DNA of 25,320 bases from Metaruminococcus_A sp900762715 (GCA_048204295.1 DBFBLF010000049.1:1-25320), one strand, 5' to 3'; shown: positions 16,212-23,451, counted from the first letter of the stretch. Made by a program: numbers and translations. The notes: a model not told the origin generated them from the sequence alone.

Positions 16212-16240
16212 ATTGTAAAGCCTTTTTAGAAAACTGTCAA
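16212..16240 (-). promoter_or_regulatory. ilvD sigma-A promoter
   Basis: On the minus strand TTGACA (plus coordinates 16235-16240) and TACAAT (16212-16217) are separated by exactly 17 bp, a near-perfect sigma-A promoter. It lies in the 114-bp gap between the lipoprotein-like gene and ilvD, so ilvD can be expressed apart from the genes upstream. Confidence 0.8.
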
Positions 16241-16266
16241 TGTTGTAAGAAGCGAAATAACAGTTG

Positions 16267-17121
16267 TTACTTTTTCTTACGCTTAGCAATCAATACCACT
16301 GTAAGAACGATGACGGCTTCCAGCAGTAACGCGGCGATCAGCAGCAGGTACTCATAGGGCAATAAATAACTGAGCCAAAACTGCGTATGAGGTTCGGAAG
16401 AGTTAACCGATTGATCAGCCGAATCAGAAGCGGAATTGTCAGGTGTGGAAAGAACGTTGGAGTCTTCGGAGGATGAAGGGGACGAATCTGACAGGGAAAC
16501 GCTTGGCGAATTGCTGGAGGAATCAGAAATCTGCGGGGGAGAAATAATGCTGGAGCTTTCAGAAACAGAAGGGCTTGGCGCCGCGCTGCCGTTGGATAAG
16601 CTGATATGAATGACAGCGGTTTTTCGTAATTGAAACACACCATACCGAAAGTTAAGCTCAAATTGATCGACCTTTTGGGAAAAGGCGACGGTAAAACAGC
16701 TTTCCCCCTGATTAAGAGGAGCCTTATCAAAACCGGTTTTTGGATCAACGGTTGTGTCGTTTGACTGAGCGTAGGGAGAAAAATTAAGTCCGCTGATTGT
16801 TTTGTCATTTTGAGGAGCGTTTTCAAAGATGTAATTAACCTGCAGCAGCTGTTCGTAGGCGATGTCCTCGTAAACAGGCTCGCCATCCTCAGCGGTTCCA
16901 GTCTCGGTGCGAACTGTAAACGGCTTATCGTTTATCGTATATACGCCGGTGACCGTTAAAACGCCCAGGGTATCTCCGGTTTCAACATCGACAATATTAA
17001 TCGGTTCATTTATTTGATATCGATACTCTCCCGGATTTTGAGTAATTGTTTCATGTTCGCATCCGGAAAAAATAACCGCCATTAAAAGTATAGGGAGAAT
17101 CATAAATGCATATTTTTTCAC
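16267..17121 (-). CDS. Uncharacterised lipoprotein-like protein with Ser-rich linker and C-terminal membrane anchor
   Basis: I do not recognise a characterised family. The 284-residue product begins with a signal sequence ending in FSGC (C21), a lipobox-like site. A folded region (about 35-175) rich in alternating beta-type segments resembles in pattern the Ig-like DUF4352 class, which is a weak guess. A very Ser/Asp/Pro-rich linker (about 177-243) is followed by a hydrophobic segment (about 255-279) and the basic end KRKKK. That predicts an extracytoplasmic domain held at both ends: lipid at the N-terminus, membrane helix at the C-terminus. The start is GTG at 17121 with GGAGG about 8 nt upstream. 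It lies 35 nt after the GNAT gene, probably in the same transcript as dus. Confidence 0.75.
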   Translation of the reverse strand: MKKYAFMILPILLMAVIFSGCEHETITQNPGEYRYQINEPINIVDVETGDTLGVLTVTGVYTINDKPFTVRTETGTAEDGEPVYEDIAYEQLLQVNYIFENAPQNDKTISGLNFSPYAQSNDTTVDPKTGFDKAPLNQGESCFTVAFSQKVDQFELNFRYGVFQLRKTAVIHISLSNGSAAPSPSVSESSSIISPPQISDSSSNSPSVSLSDSSPSSSEDSNVLSTPDNSASDSADQSVNSSEPHTQFWLSYLLPYEYLLLIAALLLEAVIVLTVVLIAKRKKK

Positions 17122-17156
17122 AACAGGTACCTCCTGTCAAAGGGTCTTCCAGGTTG

Positions 17157-17597
17157 TTATTCCAGCCATTGAATAAAGGCGGTTTTGTCATTGCGGTTGT
17201 AGCCTGCCCGTTCGTAGAAACGGAGGGTGCTTTCCTCTTTGGAGCTGGTCAGCAGCATAATTTTATAGCAGTTTTCAGCTTCTGCCAGCGCCTTTGCATA
17301 ATCAAGGCAGGCGGTGGCAAACCCCTTGTTCCTGTAAGTCTCATCGGTGACGACGTTTTCCACCAGTGCGTAGGGGCGCTGATAATGGGTGAGATTTGAA
17401 ATGATTACCGCCACGCAGGAGGAAACGATTTTGCCGTCCTCTTGGGCGACTACGATGTGGTGGTTCCGGTCAGCGATGATTTGCTCCCAGAGAGTGGACA
17501 AAGCTTCGCTTTCCGGCGGGATGGGATTGCCGTGCAGATGGGTGTAGAGGGCGAGGAGCCCGCTCAAATCGTTTCTGTTTGCCTCCCTTACTGTCAT
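17157..17597 (-). CDS. GNAT-family N-acetyltransferase
   Basis: This is a 146-residue single-domain acetyltransferase of the GNAT superfamily, which transfers acetyl from acetyl-CoA to an amine. The acetyl-CoA pyrophosphate loop is R-N-K-G-F-A at residues 89-94, after the beta strand VENVVTDETY, and the C-terminal FYERAGYN motif is typical. The substrate cannot be told from sequence. The start codon overlaps the dus stop in an ATGA arrangement, with GAGGAACGG just upstream, so the two are translationally coupled. It is unrelated in position to rimI at 21814 and clearly a different subfamily. Confidence 0.88.
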   Translation of the reverse strand: MTVREANRNDLSGLLALYTHLHGNPIPPESEALSTLWEQIIADRNHHIVVAQEDGKIVSSCVAVIISNLTHYQRPYALVENVVTDETYRNKGFATACLDYAKALAEAENCYKIMLLTSSKEESTLRFYERAGYNRNDKTAFIQWLE

Positions 17598-18580
17598 AGC
17601 CGTTCCTCCCGGTTTTCTTTGAGTACACGTTCAATCAGCAGATCAAGATCAGATAAAGCGGTCAGCTCCCCGCATGCCTTCCGGAACGCCGCCGCACCGC
17701 GGAGCCCCTTGAGGTACCAGGCAGCGTGATGGCGCGCCTGACGCATCCCCATTTTTTCGCCCTTGTGGGTACAGAGCGCGGTGATGTGCCCTTTCATGAC
17801 CGCCATCCGCTCTTCCAGAGGAGGGTCGGGGGAGTAATGCCCTGTTTCCAAGTATTCTTTAATCTGTTTAAAAATCCAGGGCCGTCCATAGGAGCCCCTC
17901 CCAACCATAATGAGGTCGCAGCCGGTCAGGTCATACATCCGTTTGGCGTCTTCCGGTGTTTCAATATCGCCGTTGCCGATAACCGGAACCGAAACCGCTT
18001 CCTTTACCTCCCGGATGATCTCCAGGTCAACCGGCGGCGCGTACATCTGCTGGCGGGTTCGCCCATGCACCGCAATCGCGGCGGCGCCGTTCTGCTCCAG
18101 AACCTTTGCCAGTTCGGCGGCGTTGCGGGATTCGCCGTCCCATCCCGCCCGGATTTTTGCCGTGACAGGAATAGAAACCGTATCCGCCACTGCCCGGAGA
18201 ATCTCTCCGGCGAGCTTCGGTGTTTTCATCAGCGCGCTCCCGCTGTTGTTGCTGACTACCTTGGGAACGGGGCAACCCATGTTGATGTCGATAAAATCCG
18301 GCTTGAAAGCCATTGCCTTTTCAGCGGCAAGCGCCATAAAATGCGGGTCATCCCCGAAAAGCTGGACAGCCATCGGGCGCTCTGTGTCCGTCACTTCCAA
18401 CAGTTCCGCGGTCTTTTTGTCTGAGTAGATCATCCCTTTGGCGCTCGCCATCTCCCCGGTCACCATGGAGGCTCCGTAGGAGCGGCAGAGGGCGCGGAAG
18501 GTCCGGTCTGCCACCGAGGCCATCGGCGCCAGGCTTGCGGTCTGTTCAATTGTAACGTTGCCAATTTGAATCGTTTTCAC
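17594..18580 (-). CDS. dus: tRNA-dihydrouridine synthase (DusB-like)
   Basis: Dus enzymes use FMN and NADPH to reduce uridines in the tRNA D-loop. The product is 328 residues from the GTG at 18580, matching the family (about 320-335 aa). Visible motifs are LAPMASVADRTFR near the N-terminus, INMGCPVPKV with the catalytic C103, the AKIRAGWD strand, VHGRTRQQ, and the FMN-phosphate loops IGNGDI and VGRGSYGRPWIF. I preferred GTG 18580 because AAAGGAAG (minus strand, 18588-18595) lies 7 nt upstream. An in-frame ATG at 18640 would add 20 residues unlike the family and would overlap a promoter region. It is probably first in a dus-GNAT-lipoprotein transcript. Confidence 0.92.
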   Translation of the reverse strand: MKTIQIGNVTIEQTASLAPMASVADRTFRALCRSYGASMVTGEMASAKGMIYSDKKTAELLEVTDTERPMAVQLFGDDPHFMALAAEKAMAFKPDFIDINMGCPVPKVVSNNSGSALMKTPKLAGEILRAVADTVSIPVTAKIRAGWDGESRNAAELAKVLEQNGAAAIAVHGRTRQQMYAPPVDLEIIREVKEAVSVPVIGNGDIETPEDAKRMYDLTGCDLIMVGRGSYGRPWIFKQIKEYLETGHYSPDPPLEERMAVMKGHITALCTHKGEKMGMRQARHHAAWYLKGLRGAAAFRKACGELTALSDLDLLIERVLKENREERL

Positions 18581-18602
18581 GTTTGTTCTTCCTTTGCTTT
18601 TA

Positions 18603-18631
18603 TTGAAACCATAACAAGGCTGTGATATAAT
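18603..18631 (+). promoter_or_regulatory. polA sigma-A promoter
   Basis: TTGAAA (18603-18608), a 17-bp spacer, and TATAAT (18626-18631) with a TG extension (TGATATAAT) form a strong promoter. Predicted start is near 18638, giving a polA leader of about 139 nt. It lies inside the 5' leader of the opposing dus transcript. Confidence 0.75.
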
Positions 18632-18642
18632 AGAACACATAT

Positions 18643-18660
18643 GTTGTCTGTACAGTCAAC
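18643..18660. promoter_or_regulatory. 18-bp palindrome, putative operator
   Basis: GTTGTCTGTACAGTCAAC is an inverted repeat with 8 of 9 pairs matching and CTGTACAG at the centre. It lies about +6 to +23 relative to the predicted polA start and within the region covered by both divergent transcripts, which is typical of a repressor operator. The regulator is unknown. Confidence 0.5.
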
Positions 18661-18709
18661 CTGCTGCGGCGGTGGATTAGTCGGCACGCAGAGGGAAATA
18701 ATATAGTAA

Positions 18710-18738
18710 AGTGTAATATACCGGCGTAATTTCGTCAA
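18710..18738 (-). promoter_or_regulatory. dus sigma-A promoter
   Basis: On the minus strand TTGACG (plus coordinates 18733-18738) and TACACT (18710-18715) are separated by 17 bp. Predicted start is near 18703, giving dus a leader of about 120 nt. It faces the polA promoter. Confidence 0.6.
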
Positions 18739-18776
18739 CTTAAAAGAAAGACAGTAAAATTGAAAGAGGTGCCTTC

Positions 18777-21347
18777 ATGAAACTCCTCGCAATTGATGGT
18801 AACAGCATTTTAAACCGTTCCTTTTACGGAGTCAAGCTTCTGACAACCAAGGACGGCTTTTTTACAAACGCCCTGGTCGGCTTTATGAATATTCTGATCA
18901 AAATGCAGAACGAGCTTTCACCGGATGGGGTTGCGGTCGCGTTTGACGTACACGCGCCCACTTTCCGCCACAAAATGTATGACGCTTATAAGGGCACCCG
19001 CAAAGGAACCCCGCCCGAGCTGCTGATGCAGATGCCGGTCGCCAAGGAAATCATCCGGGCAATGGGGTTTGCTGTCATTGAGAAAGAGGGTTATGAGGCG
19101 GACGATATTGTCGGCACACTCGCAGACCTCTGCGTTAAAAGCGGGAACGATTGCGTCATCGCCACGGGGGACCGGGACTGCCTGCAATTAATCACAGACG
19201 AGGTCAACGTTCGTCTTGCGACCACCCGGGAGGCGATCCTCTATACGCCTCAGCGGTATTTTGACGAGTACGGCGTTGAACCGGAACAGCTGGTTGACGT
19301 CAAGGCGCTGATGGGAGATTCCTCCGACAATATCCCCGGCGTTAAGGGGATTGGGGAAAAGACGGCTTTCTCGCTGATCCAGAAATACGGCTCAATTGAA
19401 GCCATTTATGCGAATGTTGAGGCAATTGAGGCGACGCCGCGGGTGAAAAAACTTCTGATAGAGGGAAAAGAGAGTGCCTTTATGAGCAAGGAGCTCGCCG
19501 CCATCTGCAAAGAGGCGCCAATTGATACCGAGATTGAGCATTATCGTTCCGGAACGCGGGATGACGCGGCGCTCGTCTCTCTCTTCAACCGCTATGAAAT
19601 GTTTTCCTATATCCAAAAGCTTCACTTGGAAACGGATGGCGCAGGGCAGGCGGTGCCCCAACTGATTTTGGAGGCCGTTGGTCCTGACAAAGTGGTTTCG
19701 GAGCCGGATTATGACCTGGTGAGAAGCGCGCTCTCCAAAGAAAAAACGCTCGATTTTCTCGCTTTTTTAGGGGAGGATTCGGTTGAAAAACTTCAGATTG
19801 CCGCCGGAGACACGGTGTATGAGTTCCGTTTTCAGGCGGAACAGGCGTTTTTTAATTTAGTTGCCGCTTCTGAACTCCCGAAGCGGACCTTTGATGCGAA
19901 ACCCCTTTACCGGTTCTGTATGGATCGGGGAACAGAGCTTGAGAATGTGATTTTTGACGGCGCTCTTGCCGCTTACCTGCTTGATGCGGCGGGGAGGAGC
20001 TACGACCCTGTCAACCTTGCGAAACGGTATGAAGTCCCCTTGCCCCAGCTGGATGAGCCCTACCTTGCGGCGGCGGTTCTTCCGGAGCTTTCCCGGGTGC
20101 TGAAAGAGGAGCTCGCCTCCCAGGGAATGCTTGGCCTTTTCAATGAAATTGAAATGCCGCTCAGCCTGGTGCTGGCTGCTATGGAGCATGACGGCTTTGC
20201 CGTTGACAAAAACGGGATCAACAGTTTTGGCGCGGCGCTCTCGGAACAGATTGACGTGCTTAAAAAACAAATGATGGAGCTTGCAGGGGAGGAGTTTAAC
20301 CCGAATTCTACCAAGGAACTCAATGTCATCCTTTTTGAAAAGATGGGGCTGACCCCGAAGAAAAAAACAAAGAGCGGTTACTCCACCAATGTGGACGCGC
20401 TCGAAGCCATCCGCGGGGAGCATGTCATCATCCCAACTTTGCTGGAGTACCGAAAGCTGACCAAGCTTTACTCCACCTATGTCGTCGGCCTGCTCAAGGT
20501 CGTAGATCCGAACGGGCGGGTGCACTCCACCTTTAAGCAGACTGAAACCCGCACCGGGCGGATCAGCTCGACCGAGCCGAATATGCAGAATATCCCGGCC
20601 CGTACCGAGCTCGGCCGCCAGATGCGCCGCTTTTTTGTTGCAAAAGAAGGCTATGTGCTGATCGACGCGGATTATTCCCAGATTGAGCTGCGGATCCTCG
20701 CTCATCTGGCGGCGGATGAACGGATGATCGCCGCTTTCAACGGCGGGGCGGATATCCATGCCATTACAGCTTCAGAGGTGTTCGGCGTACCGCTTGAGCT
20801 GGTCACACATGAAATGCGTACCCGTGCAAAGGCGATTAACTTCGGCATCGTTTACGGCATCGGGGCCTTTTCTCTTTCACAGGATATCGGCGTCACGGTA
20901 GCTCAGGCCTCGGACTATATCAAAAATTATCTTGAAACTTACAGCGGCGTTGACCGCTTTATGAAAGAAACGGTAGAGAGCGCCAAACAAAACGGCTATG
21001 TTACCACCATGTTCGGCCGCCGCAGGTTTTTGGAAGAACTGAAATCCCACAACAAAAACATCCGTAATTTCGGCGAGCGGGCGGCAATGAACGCTCCTAT
21101 CCAGGGGACGGCAGCGGATATCATTAAAATTGCAATGGTGCGCGTCTACCGGCGGCTGTTAAAGGAGCAGGTGGACGGCAGGCTGATCCTTCAGGTACAC
21201 GACGAGCTGATTTTGGAGGTTGCAGAAAAAGATGCGGCCCGCGCAAAGGATTGCCTGCGGGAAGAAATGGAACACGCGGTCGATTTAAAGGTAAAGCTTT
21301 TGGTTGATGTATCACAGGGGAAAACCTGGTATGATGCGAAAGAATAA
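18777..21347 (+). CDS. polA: DNA polymerase I
   Basis: PolA fills gaps and removes RNA primers in repair and lagging-strand maturation. The 856-residue protein has a 5'-nuclease domain (about 1-290, with AIDGNSILNRSFYG, EGYEADDIVGTLA, ATGDRDCLQL and GDSSDNIPGVKGIGEKTA). A 3'-5' exonuclease-fold domain (about 305-480) lacks the catalytic DxE motif, so proofreading is probably lost as in Bacillus PolA. The polymerase domain (about 480-856) has motif A DADYSQIELR (D630), motif B RAKAINFGIVYG and motif C HDE (D809, E810). GAAAGAGGTG precedes the ATG. The next gene begins within or shortly after its stop codon. Confidence 0.97.
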   Translation: MKLLAIDGNSILNRSFYGVKLLTTKDGFFTNALVGFMNILIKMQNELSPDGVAVAFDVHAPTFRHKMYDAYKGTRKGTPPELLMQMPVAKEIIRAMGFAVIEKEGYEADDIVGTLADLCVKSGNDCVIATGDRDCLQLITDEVNVRLATTREAILYTPQRYFDEYGVEPEQLVDVKALMGDSSDNIPGVKGIGEKTAFSLIQKYGSIEAIYANVEAIEATPRVKKLLIEGKESAFMSKELAAICKEAPIDTEIEHYRSGTRDDAALVSLFNRYEMFSYIQKLHLETDGAGQAVPQLILEAVGPDKVVSEPDYDLVRSALSKEKTLDFLAFLGEDSVEKLQIAAGDTVYEFRFQAEQAFFNLVAASELPKRTFDAKPLYRFCMDRGTELENVIFDGALAAYLLDAAGRSYDPVNLAKRYEVPLPQLDEPYLAAAVLPELSRVLKEELASQGMLGLFNEIEMPLSLVLAAMEHDGFAVDKNGINSFGAALSEQIDVLKKQMMELAGEEFNPNSTKELNVILFEKMGLTPKKKTKSGYSTNVDALEAIRGEHVIIPTLLEYRKLTKLYSTYVVGLLKVVDPNGRVHSTFKQTETRTGRISSTEPNMQNIPARTELGRQMRRFFVAKEGYVLIDADYSQIELRILAHLAADERMIAAFNGGADIHAITASEVFGVPLELVTHEMRTRAKAINFGIVYGIGAFSLSQDIGVTVAQASDYIKNYLETYSGVDRFMKETVESAKQNGYVTTMFGRRRFLEELKSHNKNIRNFGERAAMNAPIQGTAADIIKIAMVRVYRRLLKEQVDGRLILQVHDELILEVAEKDAARAKDCLREEMEHAVDLKVKLLVDVSQGKTWYDAKE

Positions 21348-21373
21348 TGCAAAACAAAGACAGGATGGGTTCA

Positions 21374-21826
21374 ATGGAAGGTAAACAAAAAAGGAAACTC
21401 CTTGTTGTCTGCACCGGAAACACCTGCCGCAGCCCAATGGCGGCGGCGGTGCTCAACCGGATGCTGGATGAGCAGGGCTTATCAGATAAATACACGGCCG
21501 TCAGCGCCGGAGTTGCGGCTTTTGACGGTCAGCCGGCAACGCCGAATGCGGTAGAGGCGGCAAGGGAAGAGGGACTTGACCTTTCCGGACACAAAGCGCA
21601 GAGGATTACGCTGGAAGCGATTGACGAGGCGGAGCGGATATTTGTTATGTCGGAAGAGCACAGGCGCCTTCTGGCAAACGCTCACCCAGATTCCGAAGGG
21701 AAGATCAGCGTGATGCGGGTTCCTGATCCGTACGGGGCGGATTTGGAGACTTACCGGCTCTGTCTGAGGCAGGTGCGGGATTTTTTTGAACGGTATTTTG
21801 AGGAGTATCCGCTATGTGCGGAATAG
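21374..21826 (+). CDS. ywlE: Low-molecular-weight protein phosphatase, YwlE-like (probable protein-arginine phosphatase)
   Basis: The product (150 aa from this start) belongs to the low-molecular-weight tyrosine phosphatase family. The P-loop C-x5-R is CTGNTCRS at residues 13-20 (nucleophile C13, R19), and the general-acid motif is DPYG (D118). The Thr in the P-loop (T17) is the residue reported to give B. subtilis YwlE its specificity for phospho-arginine, where tyrosine phosphatases have Ile; YwlE reverses McsB-type arginine phosphorylation. Start choice is uncertain: ATG 21374 has AGGA at 21362-21365, ATG 21365 is in frame, and ATG 21347 overlaps the polA stop (TAATG). Its end overlaps rimI by 13 nt. 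Confidence 0.85.
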   Translation: MEGKQKRKLLVVCTGNTCRSPMAAAVLNRMLDEQGLSDKYTAVSAGVAAFDGQPATPNAVEAAREEGLDLSGHKAQRITLEAIDEAERIFVMSEEHRRLLANAHPDSEGKISVMRVPDPYGADLETYRLCLRQVRDFFERYFEEYPLCAE

Positions 21827-22266
21827 TCATTCGCGCAATGCGGGCGGAGGATATCCCCTTGTTAGCGGCTGTTGAGCGGGACAATTTCAGCGATCCCTGG
21901 AGCGAGGCTTCATTTGAGGCGGAGTTGAAAAATCCATACGGTATTACGCTGGTAGCAGAGACTGTGACAGGAGTTTCCGGATACCTAAATGCATTTTTGG
22001 TAGGTGGGAACCTGCATATTAACACCTTCTGTGTTGTTTTGGCTCAGCGCGGAAAGGGGATTGCTTCGGCACTCATGGAACGGTTGTTGGAAAAAGCTGT
22101 TTCCGAAGGTGTGGAAGATGCTACCCTTGAAGTCCGTGAAGGAAATATACCCGCACAGGCGCTCTATCGTAAATATGGATTTATCCCCGTGGGTGTCCGA
22201 AAGCGGTTTTACCGGAAGCCGGAAGAGGATGCAGTCCTGATGAAGAAGGAGTTTATACATGACTAA
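21814..22266 (+). CDS. rimI: Ribosomal-protein-alanine N-acetyltransferase RimI
   Basis: RimI is a GNAT enzyme that acetylates protein N-termini, classically that of ribosomal protein S18. The 150-residue protein has the acetyl-CoA loop QRGKGIA at residues 78-84, then TLEVREGNIPAQALYRKYGF and the RimI-specific ending YRKPEEDAVLM. GAGGAG at 21800-21805 supports the ATG. It overlaps the phosphatase gene by 13 nt and tsaD by 8 nt. rimI next to tsaD is a widespread pairing, usually also with tsaE and tsaB, which are absent here. Confidence 0.92.
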   Translation: MCGIVIRAMRAEDIPLLAAVERDNFSDPWSEASFEAELKNPYGITLVAETVTGVSGYLNAFLVGGNLHINTFCVVLAQRGKGIASALMERLLEKAVSEGVEDATLEVREGNIPAQALYRKYGFIPVGVRKRFYRKPEEDAVLMKKEFIHD

Positions 22267-23296
22267 AATACTTGGAATTGAATCTTCCTGCGACGAAACC
22301 GCTGCGGCGGTTGTAGCGGATGGGCGTACGGTGTTGTCCTCAGTCGTCGCCTCCCAGGTGGAAGAACATAAAAAATACGGAGGAGTTGTTCCGGAAATTG
22401 CCTCCCGCCGCCATTGTGAGGACATTGTAGGCGTGGTAAGCGAAGCGCTGGAGCAGGCAAAACTCACGTTTGAAGAGGTTGACGCGGTTGCGGTGACCTA
22501 TGCCCCCGGTTTGATCGGCGCTTTGCTGGTCGGGGTGAATTTTGCGAAAGGGCTTAGCATGGCGTCGGGAAAACCGCTTGTCCCTGTCCATCACATCCGG
22601 GGACACATTGCGGCGAACTACCTTGCCCATCAGGGGCTTGAGCCGCCCTTCCTTTGCCTGGTGGTCTCAGGCGGGCACAGCCATATTATTGAGGTAAAGA
22701 ATTACACTGAATTTCACGTGATTGGGCGGACCCATGACGATGCGGTCGGCGAAGCCTATGACAAGGCGGCCCGCACCCTCGGCTTTTCCTATCCGGGCGG
22801 CGTCTATATGGATCAGGCGGCCCGCGCGGGAAACCCTGCGGCGTTTCATCTGCCCCGCCCTCATGTAGACGGCTGCCCCTATGATTTCAGTTTTTCCGGC
22901 CTAAAAACGGCGGTCATCAACCTGGTCCACAATGCGGAGCAGAAGGGGGAGACATTGCCGGTAAACGATGTTGCGGCGTCCTTTCAGCAAACGGTTTGCG
23001 ATATTCTTTCGCCCCGGCTGATGATGGCCGCGGAGGAATACGGCTACTGCAAAATTGTCCTTGCAGGCGGCGTTTCTGCAAATTCCGGCCTGCGTTCCCG
23101 TGTGGAAAGCGACTGCGCGCAGCGGGGCTTTCAGCTTTTTGCGCCGCCCCTGCCGCTCTGCGGGGATAACGCGGCAATGATCGCCTCCCAGGGCTATTAC
23201 GAATACAGGGCGGGCCATCTTGCGGGGATGGACTTGAACGCGGTTGCCTCCCTGCCGGTTGACCTGCAAACTTTGTCCAGTTCTGACAAAAGATGA
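22259..23296 (+). CDS. tsaD: tRNA N6-adenosine threonylcarbamoyltransferase TsaD
   Basis: TsaD transfers the threonylcarbamoyl group to A37 of ANN-decoding tRNAs (t6A), working with TsaB and TsaE. The 345-residue protein of the Kae1/ASKHA fold has IESSCDETAAAVV at the N-terminus, GGVVPEIASRRH, and the metal-binding HxxxH (H112, H116 in PVHHIRGH). It also has SGGHSHI, FSFSGLKTA and the C-terminal CGDNAAMIA with the third metal ligand Asp. AAGGAG at 22245-22250 lies inside rimI, and the start overlaps rimI by 8 nt, so translation is coupled. No clear terminator follows. Confidence 0.97.
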   Translation: MTKILGIESSCDETAAAVVADGRTVLSSVVASQVEEHKKYGGVVPEIASRRHCEDIVGVVSEALEQAKLTFEEVDAVAVTYAPGLIGALLVGVNFAKGLSMASGKPLVPVHHIRGHIAANYLAHQGLEPPFLCLVVSGGHSHIIEVKNYTEFHVIGRTHDDAVGEAYDKAARTLGFSYPGGVYMDQAARAGNPAAFHLPRPHVDGCPYDFSFSGLKTAVINLVHNAEQKGETLPVNDVAASFQQTVCDILSPRLMMAAEEYGYCKIVLAGGVSANSGLRSRVESDCAQRGFQLFAPPLPLCGDNAAMIASQGYYEYRAGHLAGMDLNAVASLPVDLQTLSSSDKR

Positions 23297-23316
23297 CGAA
23301 TCTTCCAGCAAGTTCT

Positions 23317-23362
23317 GAATCGTTTGTTAAAAAAATGAAAATTGATGAAATTTTAACGATTC
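23317..23362. repeat. Interrupted inverted repeat upstream of the PEPCK promoter
   Basis: GAATCG (23317-23322) then TTAAAA (23327-23332) mirror TTTTAACGATTC (23351-23362), with a 4-nt insertion in the left arm. A smaller AAAATT/AATTTT repeat lies inside. It ends 4 nt before the promoter -35. It has no T-run typical of a terminator; it may be a protein-binding site or a weak 3' end structure for tsaD. Confidence 0.35.
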
Positions 23363-23366
23363 TGCC

Positions 23367-23395
23367 TTGCAAAAGGATATGGTTTGGGATATACT
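23367..23395 (+). promoter_or_regulatory. PEPCK sigma-A promoter
   Basis: TTGCAA (23367-23372), a 17-bp spacer and TATACT (23390-23395) form a good sigma-A promoter. Predicted start is near 23402, leaving a leader of about 50 nt with AAGGAG at 23439-23444. Confidence 0.7.
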
Positions 23396-23451
23396 TATAT
23401 ACGTGAGAAATTTATTTTTTCAAACATTGGAAAGTTGAAAGGAGACCCCAA

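Noticed and set aside
16258..16269. TAACAGTTGTTA palindrome at the end of the lipoprotein-like gene as a terminator
   Set aside because: The stem is only five A/T-rich pairs with a 2-nt loop and overlaps the stop codon, too weak to call.
18581..18640. Upstream ATG at 18640 as the dus start
   Set aside because: The added 20 residues do not resemble Dus N-termini, no good ribosome binding site precedes it, and the GTG at 18580 has one at ideal spacing.
18641..18776. Possible riboswitch or small RNA in the 139-nt polA leader
   Set aside because: Apart from the palindrome and the opposing dus promoter I see no recognisable riboswitch core or terminator hairpin.
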